The notes under the pieces are model-generated. The model did not search any database, had not been told where the DNA came from, and was given only the letters and a program-made list of their open reading frames with translations. Source: Candidatus Borrarchaeota archaeon (lineage in GTDB: Archaea; Asgardarchaeota; Sifarchaeia; Borrarchaeales; Borrarchaeaceae). From it: 5,198 nucleotides of DNA. Shown here one piece after another: positions 1-4,965 of this stretch. The stretch is from the NCBI GenBank assembly GCA_016840645.1, contig JAEORY010000323.1, positions 1 through 5,198 of the forward strand, given 5' to 3'. Made by a program: the position numbers and the translations under genes. How positions within the stretch are numbered: the stretch's first letter is position 1; each line of letters starts with the position of its first letter.

Positions 1-93
1 ATTTTTTTTCGCATAATCTCTATCTTCTTGTGTGACAGGTACACAATCCTTTCTCTTACATTTACAGCAAACATTTAGAGCATAATCATGCAT
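1..93 (-). CDS. Small cysteine-rich protein, partial (N-terminal 31 residues)
   Basis: An open frame starts with ATG at 93 and stays open to the left edge, giving 31 residues. A Shine-Dalgarno-like GAGG (105-102) sits 8 bases before the ATG, and a TATA-like box lies further upstream at 150-142, so the start is well placed. The protein begins MHDYALNVCCKCKRKDC, so four cysteines (C9, C10, C12, C17) fall within the first 17 residues. This could be a metal-binding knuckle, but the family is not recognised and the rest of the protein is outside the window. It lies downstream of another cysteine-rich small gene on the same strand with a 62-base gap. The presence of a gene is fairly likely; its function is unknown. 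Confidence 0.5.
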   Translation of the reverse strand, partial: MHDYALNVCCKCKRKDCVPVTQEDRDYAKKN

Positions 94-141
94 TTTTTAT
101 GCCTCATATCATATTAAAACTTCTTTTATGAAAATTAAATC

Positions 142-150
142 AATTTATAT
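142..150 (-). promoter_or_regulatory. Putative archaeal TATA box for the leftmost gene
   Basis: On the minus strand the sequence reads ATATAAATT here, about 50 bases before the ATG at 93. Initiation about 25 bases downstream would leave a leader of roughly 25-30 bases that contains the GAGG ribosome site. It overlaps the end of the preceding gene's non-coding tail. No clear BRE is visible, so this is a pattern match only. Confidence 0.3.
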
Positions 151-155
151 CAATG

Positions 156-425
156 TTATTTTAGATGGTTAGTCGAATTTGTTTCTATGGCATTAAGAAC
201 ATACTCACAACAAAGCCCTTGAAAAAACGTTAAGCCTCTACAATCCCAGGTTCGCCATGTATTTGGATCAAGGAGGCATTTTGATCTCACATTTGGGCTA
301 TCACACGTATAAAATGGACATTCTCGTTCTTCAGATGTATATGTCGATAATAAAGCCTCAATTCGGTCCTCTTTTCTCAATGGATCATAATGCGGTGATA
401 TTTTTGTTTTCCTCAGAACGGCCAT
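156..425 (-). CDS. Small cysteine-rich hypothetical protein, 89 residues
   Basis: The ATG at 425 is preceded by GGAGTGA (440-434) with an 8-base gap, a good archaeal ribosome site. The stop is TAA at 158-156. The 89-residue product has a charged N-terminal third (RKTK, RKEDR) and then six cysteines: C36, C41, C50, C62, C72 and C73. The spacing is CX4C-X8-C-X11-C-X9-CC, with WRTWDC in the middle. There is no signal peptide or membrane segment, so it is probably cytoplasmic. The cysteine pattern would fit zinc or an iron-sulfur centre, but I do not recognise the family and this is inference. It lies 120 bases downstream of the 546-920 frame and just before another cysteine-rich gene on the same strand. 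The ribosome site and composition support a real gene. Confidence 0.6.
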   Translation of the reverse strand: MAVLRKTKISPHYDPLRKEDRIEALLSTYTSEERECPFYTCDSPNVRSKCLLDPNTWRTWDCRGLTFFQGLCCEYVLNAIETNSTNHLK

Positions 426-475
426 CTACTAGTTCACTCCAAAACTAATTTATTCATTATTAAATGGAACAGATC

Positions 476-487
476 TTATTTTTTAAG
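476..487 (-). promoter_or_regulatory. Putative TATA box for the 89-residue gene
   Basis: The minus strand reads CTTAAAAAATAA, preceded upstream by a ten-A run. It is placed so that a start about 25 bases downstream (near 455) gives a leader of about 30 bases. The box is flanked by the inverted pair AGATC (471-475) and GATCT (489-493), which could be an operator. The region is very AT-rich, so chance matches are easy. Confidence 0.3.
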
Positions 488-545
488 TGATCTTTTTTTT
501 TTAATTTTGTTGTATTTTTACTGAATTATTAATATAATTTTTAGT

Positions 546-920
546 TCAGATATCATATTTTTGATATATTTTGTCAAATCTTTTTGTTCGATAATGTATA
601 TCGTCGAAAATAACATAATAAAAGTGTATATCATAAAATAATGGTTTGTTTAAACTTTCAGCAATTTTTCTCAGCTTTTGGAGATCTTTGATTTCAATAT
701 AAACTATCTTTTCTTTTTCAAGAGATGTTAATTCCTGGATTCCAATAGGATAGAAAAGATGATTTTGATGATCAATAGGTTCAAAGGATTCTTGTACAGA
801 CATCAACGGCATCAATTCCAAGTTGGATTCATTCACATTCAAACAATTGTTATGGCGACTTATATTGCAAGGGAGACCGTTCCTTTCATAATAGACATCT
901 CTTACAGAGTGACTATCCAC
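546..920 (-). CDS. Hypothetical protein, probably cut at its 5' end by the TnpB element
   Basis: The frame runs 124 residues from a GTG at 920 to TGA at 548-546. The GTG lies inside the terminal hairpin of the transposable element, overlaps the tnpB stop codon, and has only a GGTGG that is too close to serve it. The first few residues are therefore probably element sequence fused to a host gene. The first internal ATG codons are at 812 and 803 (88 or 85 residues), each with at most a weak GGA ahead. The C-terminal half has a mixed helix/strand pattern: KIVYIEIKDLQKLRKIAES, then KPLFYDIHFYYVIFDD, rich in aromatics. I do not recognise the family. There is no signal peptide or membrane helix. 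Base composition is AT-rich like the other host genes. It is either a truncated gene or an intact shorter gene that has lost its own promoter. No matching 5' fragment is visible beyond the other end of the element. Confidence 0.45.
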   Translation of the reverse strand: MDSHSVRDVYYERNGLPCNISRHNNCLNVNESNLELMPLMSVQESFEPIDHQNHLFYPIGIQELTSLEKEKIVYIEIKDLQKLRKIAESLNKPLFYDIHFYYVIFDDIHYRTKRFDKIYQKYDI

Positions 921-942
921 CCACCAATAACGGAGTGGAGTC
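911..942 (-). repeat. Right-end terminal hairpin of the element
   Basis: GACT and CCAC (911-914, 917-920) pair with GTGG and AGTC (935-942), leaving a 2-base bulge (915-916) and a 14-base loop. The hairpin spans the tnpB stop codon and the GTG of the next frame, and lies at the GC-content boundary. In IS200/IS605 elements such a hairpin near the right end is recognised by TnpA. Confidence 0.45.
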
Positions 943-1024
943 CCCGCTAGGACGGTTGAGCGGGATACCTGTCGCCATATAGGGGACAGGCTTTGCCTGT
1001 TTTAAACTAAAGCGTTTCTTACGC
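911..1024 (-). ncRNA. Probable TnpB guide RNA scaffold (omegaRNA/reRNA) overlapping the 3' end of tnpB
   Basis: On the tnpB sense strand this stretch is an unbroken run of inverted repeats. The stems are GCGT/ACGC (1012-1015 with 1021-1024, 5-base loop), ACAGGC/GCCTGT (986-991 with 995-1000, 3-base loop), CCTGTC/GACAGG (968-973 with 985-990, 11-base loop), CCCGCT/AGCGGG (943-948 with 959-964, 10-base loop), and a terminal pair with a 2-base bulge (911-914 plus 917-920 with 935-938 plus 939-942). The second and third compete for bases 986-990. TnpB proteins use an RNA made from the 3' end of their own gene and the element's right end, with the guide taken from flanking DNA just outside. Position and structure both fit. 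The guide would start near 910-900 and read into the 546-920 frame. The 5' end of the RNA is not determined. Confidence 0.5.
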
Positions 1025-2517
1025 AGTTCTTGATACACACGATAGATATTTATAGCGGCAATATAATCACGATCTGCCAGATAGCAACACGCACTACACT
1101 GAAAGAATCTTCCTCGTTTTATGGCGTGGCGGGAGCGGGGATCGCTTATTTTCTCACCTTTGGCCCCACAACGCGGGCAAAAGGTAGAAGTCCATCTCGG
1201 ATTTACTCGGGCAATCCTAATCCCTAAACGCTTTGCCTTGTAACTGAGGATGTCATACAGCGCCCCTCGTAACCAGTTCGACAGTTTGCGTGAAAGCTTG
1301 CGCCGATGTTTCGGCGTTTCATATTTGCGCAAGTCCTCTAAGGCTATGGTTTTGCACTGCCAGCGCAAGGCGGTCTCCAGCAGTTGATTACTTGCCAGGT
1401 GCAAGATTTCTTCCCGATAGCGGTTCAGTTTACGATATAACCGCTCCAGTTCTTGACTTCGTATGCTCTGCCCCACCCAGTGTGCCGGATAACGGTCTAA
1501 TTTGCGTTGCAGCCGGGCGATATGGTGATAGAGCGCTTCTATCCGCTGTAAGATGGTTGTAGACGGCGACCAGAAGATCGGAGTGTTCAACTGTGACCCC
1601 GTTTCGCAGATTACCGAGGTTGTCAGGTTAATCACTCCTAGGTCGGTCGCCATCACACGATTCTTACATAATGGTTGTGGTGGTTGCGTATGAGTGTGAT
1701 CCAGTGACCAGAAGCATTCCAAGAAGGGCAACGTCAAGCCACTTTTCAGCGTCAGATAGCGTAAGGTAGGAGCACATAATTTGCTTGTGGGATGACTTAC
1801 GCGTGGTTGAAGATTTTCAGGTAGTGACAAGGTACACTCCTGCCATACCCAGTGGGACCTTTGTGAAGGCCGGGGACGGCAGGGGACTTTCAGTCGGATA
1901 TGGATGGTGTTGGGGTCTTTTTCTGGCTGCCAGTCATACTGAATGGCCTGCCCGTCATCAGGGCTGTAGGGCAGGATAAATGAGCGAATGTGCGGTTTCA
2001 CCACTGCCGCGTACGGAAATTGTTTCAACAAGCTTAAATCCAAGCCGAGATGATAGTAATAACGCCGGAAAGTGCGTAGCGTTTGACGCATCAGCGCCCA
2101 GCGGTAATATTTACCTTTAAAATTGGCTATCGTGAGAGTTACAGTACGTACCAAGGTGTTGAGGTTACCTGCCACACCCGTATGTTGCACCACCCGTAGC
2201 ACATCAAAATAGCATTGTTTGCGGATAGCTTGTGACCGGAGGATGCGTCCCACCTGTTCGCCAATACACCGCCTGATACGTGAAGGGAAATACACCACAC
2301 GTCCCTTGAGGGTTAAGTTGATCCGTTGTTCGTCGATCACTTTGTAGGCTTTTTTCTTGCGGGTGGAATCCAACGTATCAATCCACTGATCCGACCATAA
2401 TTTTTTTAATAACTGTTGAGCGGCCTGTAGTGCCAAATCCCGTAGCATATCCAGTTGGTGGCATAATGTGGTCTGCTGTGGGAGTTTGAGTGGATAGGAT
2501 TGCATCAGAGAGGTCAT
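913..2517 (-). CDS. tnpB: TnpB-family RNA-guided nuclease, large form (534 residues)
   Basis: TnpB is the RuvC-like nuclease of IS200/IS605 elements; it cuts DNA next to a short target-adjacent motif using a guide RNA made from the element's end. I chose the ATG at 2517 because the family core starts right after it (MQSYPLKLPQ). The frame is open back to a TTG at 2580, which would add 21 unconvincing residues including HHHH. RuvC-I is ATDLGVINL (D292), RuvC-II is TIALEDL (E394), and RuvC-III is ADRDYIAAINI (D484). The zinc finger is CPRC (447-450) and CSACC (474-478). All three acidic residues and the zinc ligands are present, so the nuclease is probably intact. The usual Asn after the RuvC-III Asp (DxNAA) is Ile here. 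At 534 residues it is longer than the roughly 400 of ISDra2 TnpB, and the extra length lies before RuvC-I. Larger TnpB-like proteins exist in bacteria; from memory, cyanobacteria and Ktedonobacteria. The higher GC than neighbouring genes suggests transfer. Its 3' end overlaps the guide RNA. Confidence 0.85.
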   Translation of the reverse strand: MTSLMQSYPLKLPQQTTLCHQLDMLRDLALQAAQQLLKKLWSDQWIDTLDSTRKKKAYKVIDEQRINLTLKGRVVYFPSRIRRCIGEQVGRILRSQAIRKQCYFDVLRVVQHTGVAGNLNTLVRTVTLTIANFKGKYYRWALMRQTLRTFRRYYYHLGLDLSLLKQFPYAAVVKPHIRSFILPYSPDDGQAIQYDWQPEKDPNTIHIRLKVPCRPRPSQRSHWVWQECTLSLPENLQPRVSHPTSKLCAPTLRYLTLKSGLTLPFLECFWSLDHTHTQPPQPLCKNRVMATDLGVINLTTSVICETGSQLNTPIFWSPSTTILQRIEALYHHIARLQRKLDRYPAHWVGQSIRSQELERLYRKLNRYREEILHLASNQLLETALRWQCKTIALEDLRKYETPKHRRKLSRKLSNWLRGALYDILSYKAKRLGIRIARVNPRWTSTFCPRCGAKGEKISDPRSRHAIKRGRFFQCSACCYLADRDYIAAINIYRVYQELRKKRFSLKQAKPVPYMATGIPLNRPSGDSTPLLVGG

Positions 2518-2594
2518 GGCTGTTAACGTTCCCAGGCAATGATGGTGATGTGTGAGTTGCGTGAGGTACTTGCACAGCAATCTAGGAAACCCTG

Positions 2595-2603
2595 CTATAA
2601 AAA
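2595..2603 (-). promoter_or_regulatory. Weak TATA-like element ahead of tnpB
   Basis: The minus strand reads TTTTTATAG about 80 bases before the chosen tnpB start, and initiation near 2573 would leave a leader of about 55 bases. The same bases read CTATAAAAA on the plus strand, where there is no gene for about 300 bases, so the direction is uncertain. No clear Shine-Dalgarno precedes the ATG at 2517. Confidence 0.2.
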
Positions 2604-2629
2604 GGCAGCATTTTTTCCGATAGGAACAA

Positions 2630-2641
2630 GTGAGCCCTCAC
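2630..2641. repeat. Left-end hairpin of the element
   Basis: GTGAG-CC-CTCAC is a perfect palindrome (a stem of four with a CCC-containing loop, or five with a 2-base loop). It sits where the GC-rich element gives way to AT-rich flank, about 115 bases before the tnpB start. This is the expected place for the left-end subterminal hairpin of an IS200/IS605 element. Confidence 0.4.
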
Positions 2642-2663
2642 CTGCCTCTACCTACCTAAAATC

Positions 2664-2691
2664 TTTGTCTACAAAACACTATATTTGTCTA
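2664..2691. repeat. Pair of direct repeats, TTTGTCTA, 20-base period
   Basis: TTTGTCTA occurs at 2664-2671 and again at 2684-2691. Each is followed by an A-rich tail (CAAAAC and AAAC), so the similarity extends to about 12 bases with a small indel. It lies just outside the presumed left end of the element. A spacing of nearly two helical turns is usual for paired protein-binding sites. Confidence 0.4.
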
Positions 2692-2762
2692 AAACATTTT
2701 AACTGTTACACACCCCTCTGTATAACTGAAGCTCAAAAACAATAAGCGACAAAAAAAGCATT

Positions 2763-2775
2763 TGTATAGTATACA
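2763..2775. promoter_or_regulatory. 13-base perfect palindrome, possible operator
   Basis: TGTATA-G-TATACA is a perfect inverted repeat of 6+6 bases around one central base. It lies about 140 bases before the start of the gene at 2914. Its size and symmetry suit a dimeric helix-turn-helix regulator. No regulator gene is visible in the window. Confidence 0.3.
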
Positions 2776-2791
2776 GCGACGTGAACATTGA

Positions 2792-2839
2792 ATAAGAGTA
2801 ATATCACTGAAGGTACCTGAGTAGTATCAACACTCTTAT
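2792..2839. repeat. Inverted repeat enclosing an 11-base direct repeat
   Basis: ATAAGAGT (2792-2799) and ACTCTTAT (2832-2839) are perfect inverted copies 32 bases apart. Overlapping them, GAGTAATATCA (2796-2806) and GAGTAGTATCA (2819-2829) are direct copies matching at 10 of 11 positions with a 23-base period. The palindrome AGGTACCT (2811-2818) lies almost at the centre. The layering of three symmetries is the main reason to record it. It sits 75 bases before the next gene. Confidence 0.4.
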
Positions 2840-2913
2840 AAGATGTTTTAGAGGGGAATCTCAAGATCGTCTATCTTAATTCTAAAAAAATCGAATGATC
2901 GGAAGGAAAAGAA

Positions 2914-3168
2914 ATGCACTATCCTGAACTTTGTAGAGAATTGCTTAAGTTTATTCGAGGGGATATCTCATTTTCTACCATTCAGAATCGTTTTTGTCAA
3001 TATTGGGATAGAGTACGAAATAATGGTGGTCTACTTATTGAGAATGAGGATATTGTGGCCAAAGTTCAGATATTGCAGATAGCTGTTGAAGCTTATGGCT
3101 GTGGACGCTACATAAAAGAAGATTTATTTCAGACAATAAGCCGATTCGCTTTGGAAGTAGACCACTAA
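2914..3168 (+). CDS. Small helical hypothetical protein, 84 residues (possible immunity-like fold)
   Basis: The ATG at 2914 follows GGAAGGA (2901-2907) with a 6-base gap, an acceptable ribosome site, and the stop is TAA at 3166-3168. The protein is predicted mostly helical: LCRELLKFIRG, then ISFSTIQNRFCQYWDRV, a loop with GGLLIEN, IVAKVQILQIAVEAYG, and DLFQTISRFALEV. There is no signal peptide or membrane helix. Length and the helix pattern (F-x-G-x-IS start, aromatic second helix, a VEAY turn, closing helix) resemble colicin D-type immunity proteins of about 87 residues. That is a pattern impression, not a family assignment, and no toxin gene is next to it. It is the only plus-strand gene, converging with the secretion ATPase across a 50-base gap. 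A long repeat-rich leader region precedes it. Confidence 0.6.
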   Translation: MHYPELCRELLKFIRGDISFSTIQNRFCQYWDRVRNNGGLLIENEDIVAKVQILQIAVEAYGCGRYIKEDLFQTISRFALEVDH

Positions 3169-3203
3169 TTAGATATAAATAATGTAAATTCAAAGTTAAA
3201 TAC

Positions 3204-3210
3204 AAAAAAA
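3204..3210 (-). terminator. T-tract terminator after the ATPase gene
   Basis: On the minus strand a run of seven T lies 8 bases past the ATPase stop codon, preceded by CTCC. Archaeal transcription commonly ends at such T-runs without a required hairpin. No comparable T-run follows the converging 84-residue gene in this gap. Confidence 0.45.
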
Positions 3211-3218
3211 GGAGATAT

Positions 3219-4781
3219 TTACAAACCGAGTGCACGTTTTGCTTTTCGATACATGCGGTCGGGGTTATTATAGAATCCTCGAATAGTTGAAGCTACATCC
3301 TGATAAAATCGAATACCCTTTTTCAACATGTAGCCAAGTACAACCTTTCGTTTGTCAATTTCATGCCAAAGATCATCAAGAGTCATACCAGAATGTTCTG
3401 CAATTTGCTCGAGCTTTACTGATCTCCCTAAATAATCGAATGAGTCATTTTTTGCATTCCAAGTGTACACTTTGTTTGTCAAGAGTTCGTTAGTTACCGC
3501 ATCCATACCTACCATTTCTTGAATATCGATACTCCTTCGAATGTGAACTCCGCCATAACGCACCTTTCGTTGGACGCACACAGTATCGAGAGACGTCAAC
3601 ATTGTTCGTGGAATATTCATAGGTTTTGATTCAAGTCTATGAATTACGGAAGACACCGAATCTCCATGCATGGTTGCCATACCTAAGTGTCCAGTAGCCA
3701 TTGCTTGGAAGAGGAAATACGCCTCTTGGCCTCTTATCTCTCCTACAATGATAAAATCAGGTCTTTGTCTAAGAGATGCTTTTAATAGGTCGAATAATGT
3801 AACAGAGCCTCGTTTGAGACCATCTTCCTCTGCACCCAAACCTGTACGTGCAATGCTGGAAATGACGTTCTCGTGAGGGATATTCAATTCAGCTGTATCT
3901 TCTATTGTGACAATCTTAAGTCCAGGTCTTATAAACATGGATAGGGTGTTTAGAAGCGTTGTTTTGCCAGAAGCGATGCCTCCAGCGATGAGAGCTGAGT
4001 GGCGGTTCTCAATCAAATACCATAAATATGCAGCCATATCTGTATTTAGAGTATTGAATTGAAGCAGATCAGTGATTGTTAAAGGATCTGCACGAAACTT
4101 CCTAATAGTAAATGTGGAACCCCTTTGAGTAACCTCCTTTCCATAAGTTAACTGGACTCTTGAACCATCAGGAAGACTAGCATCAAGTATAGGGTTTGCA
4201 ATGGAAATATGGCGACCAGATCTTTGAGCTATTTTAGTGATTGTGCCATTAAGTTCTTCCTCGTTTCTGAATATGAGATTTGTTGGAACCGATTCATATT
4301 TTCGATGCCAAATGTAGATAGGGATTCCAACTCCATCACAACTGATATCCTCAATCGTCTGGTCGCGAAGCAATGGCTCAAGTCTGCCAAAACCAATAAA
4401 ATCTCGTGAAACATAGTATAAAACTTTGTCAAAGCTTTCATCATGGTCTATTTCTATTTTCTCTTTTTTCCAAATGGTCTCTATTTTTTCGCGGAGATAT
4501 TCCATTTTTTCGTCTTCTTCTTGTAGTTCCCCAAAAATTATATCGATATTTTCAATCATTTTCTGTTTGATAATATTAACAACAGTGCTCTCTTTTTTCT
4601 TCAAGGGCACCTCAATAACGTGATACATAGTTCGGCGAGTTTTGGGATCTGTTTTAATTTGTGCGTAAGCAAAAGGAGGAATAAGGGGATAACTTTCCTC
4701 TAAAATAGGAACTTTCAGTTCTTCTTCGGTTTCTGTTTTTTCTTTAAGTTTTTCTTCCTTAATTTCGTTTGGGAGGGTCAT
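3219..4781 (-). CDS. Archaeal type II/IV secretion ATPase, FlaI/GspE family (520 residues)
   Basis: This hexameric ATPase family works on the inner face of the cell membrane to drive assembly of type IV pili or the archaellum, with a FlaJ/TadC membrane partner. I prefer the ATG at 4781 because GGTGGA (4792-4787) precedes it by 5 bases. The ATG at 4799 adds six residues but has no ribosome site. The N-terminal region is rich in Glu and Lys, then carries the archaeal signature YPLIPPFAYAQI (31-42) and, in the next domain, GFGRLEPLL and IEDISCDGVGIP. The ATPase core has Walker A GGIASGKT (267-274, K273), an Asp box IEDTAEL (293-299), Walker B FIIVGEIRG with E348, and a His box GHLGMATMHGD (364-374). 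Everything needed for catalysis is present and the length is normal. No FlaJ-like gene follows; a convergent small gene and a transposon lie there instead. Whether it serves an archaellum, an adhesion pilus or a secretion system cannot be told, so I leave the symbol empty. Confidence 0.92.
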   Translation of the reverse strand: MTLPNEIKEEKLKEKTETEEELKVPILEESYPLIPPFAYAQIKTDPKTRRTMYHVIEVPLKKKESTVVNIIKQKMIENIDIIFGELQEEDEKMEYLREKIETIWKKEKIEIDHDESFDKVLYYVSRDFIGFGRLEPLLRDQTIEDISCDGVGIPIYIWHRKYESVPTNLIFRNEEELNGTITKIAQRSGRHISIANPILDASLPDGSRVQLTYGKEVTQRGSTFTIRKFRADPLTITDLLQFNTLNTDMAAYLWYLIENRHSALIAGGIASGKTTLLNTLSMFIRPGLKIVTIEDTAELNIPHENVISSIARTGLGAEEDGLKRGSVTLFDLLKASLRQRPDFIIVGEIRGQEAYFLFQAMATGHLGMATMHGDSVSSVIHRLESKPMNIPRTMLTSLDTVCVQRKVRYGGVHIRRSIDIQEMVGMDAVTNELLTNKVYTWNAKNDSFDYLGRSVKLEQIAEHSGMTLDDLWHEIDKRKVVLGYMLKKGIRFYQDVASTIRGFYNNPDRMYRKAKRALGL

Positions 4782-4786
4782 AAAAG

Positions 4787-4792
4787 TCCACC
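4787..4792 (-). promoter_or_regulatory. Ribosome site deciding the ATPase start
   Basis: GGTGGA on the minus strand lies 5 bases before the ATG at 4781 and matches the GGTG core of the archaeal anti-Shine-Dalgarno complement. The upstream ATG at 4799 is preceded by GAATTCCAAAT, which offers no pairing. Confidence 0.55.
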
Positions 4793-4850
4793 GCTGCATA
4801 TTTGGAATTCTTATTCAGACTTATGTACTTCTATTTGAAGCAGTTTACCT

Positions 4851-4862
4851 ATATAATTATAA
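4851..4862 (-). promoter_or_regulatory. Putative TATA box of the ATPase gene
   Basis: The minus strand reads TTATAATTATAT. Initiation about 25 bases downstream, near 4828, would give a leader of about 45 bases to the ATG at 4781 and would also place the ATG at 4799 within the transcript. The gap to the DsrE-like gene upstream is long enough (over 160 bases) for a separate promoter. Confidence 0.4.
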
Positions 4863-4965
4863 TAATTTAATAAAAAAGTCTTCTTTTTACTTTATTTGTA
4901 ATAATAACATAAAACTTGTGGTAAATGTATCAACTATTCATTCATTAGATTATGGAGCCTTCTCA

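Larger units (their letters stand above)
905..2650 (-). mobile_element. IS200/IS605-superfamily element, IS1341 type (tnpB only)
   Basis: The segment carries a tnpB gene with no tnpA (Y1 transposase) anywhere in the window, which defines the IS1341 type. It is clearly more GC-rich than the AT-rich DNA on both sides, and the change occurs near 905-915 and 2640-2660. Small hairpins lie at both ends: 911-942 beside the tnpB stop, and 2630-2641 (GTGA-GCCC-TCAC) before its start. Subterminal hairpins, with no long inverted repeats and no target duplication, are the family rule. Exact ends cannot be set from one copy; both limits given are estimates. Without TnpA it would move only with help in trans. 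Confidence 0.65.
2651..2913. other. Non-coding, repeat-dense intergenic region
   Basis: No convincing gene lies here; on the minus strand all frames are closed by frequent stops in 2641-2760. The region holds two copies of TTTGTCTA 20 bases apart, a 13-base palindrome at 2763-2775, and an 8-base inverted pair at 2792-2799/2832-2839 that encloses an 11-base direct repeat with 23-base period. A small AAGAT/ATCTT hairpin lies at 2863-2877. A TATAA sequence near 2837-2841 could be the promoter of the gene at 2914, giving a leader of about 50 bases. The density of elements suggests regulatory DNA or a structured leader, but nothing is recognised. Confidence 0.4.

Noticed and set aside
257..448. 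Plus-strand frames at 257-448 and 759-950
   Set aside because: They are antisense to better-supported minus-strand genes and show no start signals.
471..502. Hairpin plus ten-T run on the plus strand, resembling an intrinsic terminator
   Set aside because: No plus-strand gene ends before it, and on the minus strand it is an A-run next to a promoter-like box.
1290..1562. Plus-strand open frame of 90 residues opposite tnpB, and similar ones at 1030-1227, 1785-1979 and 2378-2575
   Set aside because: They lie within or against the strong tnpB frame, have odd composition and no ribosome sites; GC-rich DNA gives such shadows easily.
2518..2580. Extension of TnpB to a TTG at 2580 (21 more residues, including HHHH)
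   Set aside because: The family core begins at the ATG at 2517 (MQSYPLKLP). The extension is low-complexity, lies in the element's left-end region and has no ribosome site.
2539..2745. Plus-strand 68-residue frame across the element's left end
   Set aside because: It crosses the GC boundary and hairpin, lacks a ribosome site and has no protein-like pattern.
2651..2840. Possible CRISPR array from the direct repeats
   Set aside because: Repeats are only 8-11 bases, with two copies each, and no repeat-spacer regularity.
3035..3235. Minus-strand frame opposite the 84-residue gene
   Set aside because: It overlaps both converging genes and the T-tract; the plus-strand gene is the better supported.
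3670..3876. Frames antisense to or out of frame with the ATPase (3287-3493, 3670-3876, 4209-4409, 4229-4444, 4426-4623)
   Set aside because: The ATPase frame has all family motifs across this whole span; these are its shadows.
4782..4799. Six-residue N-terminal extension of the ATPase (ATG at 4799)
   Set aside because: No ribosome site precedes it, while GGTGGA precedes the ATG at 4781.
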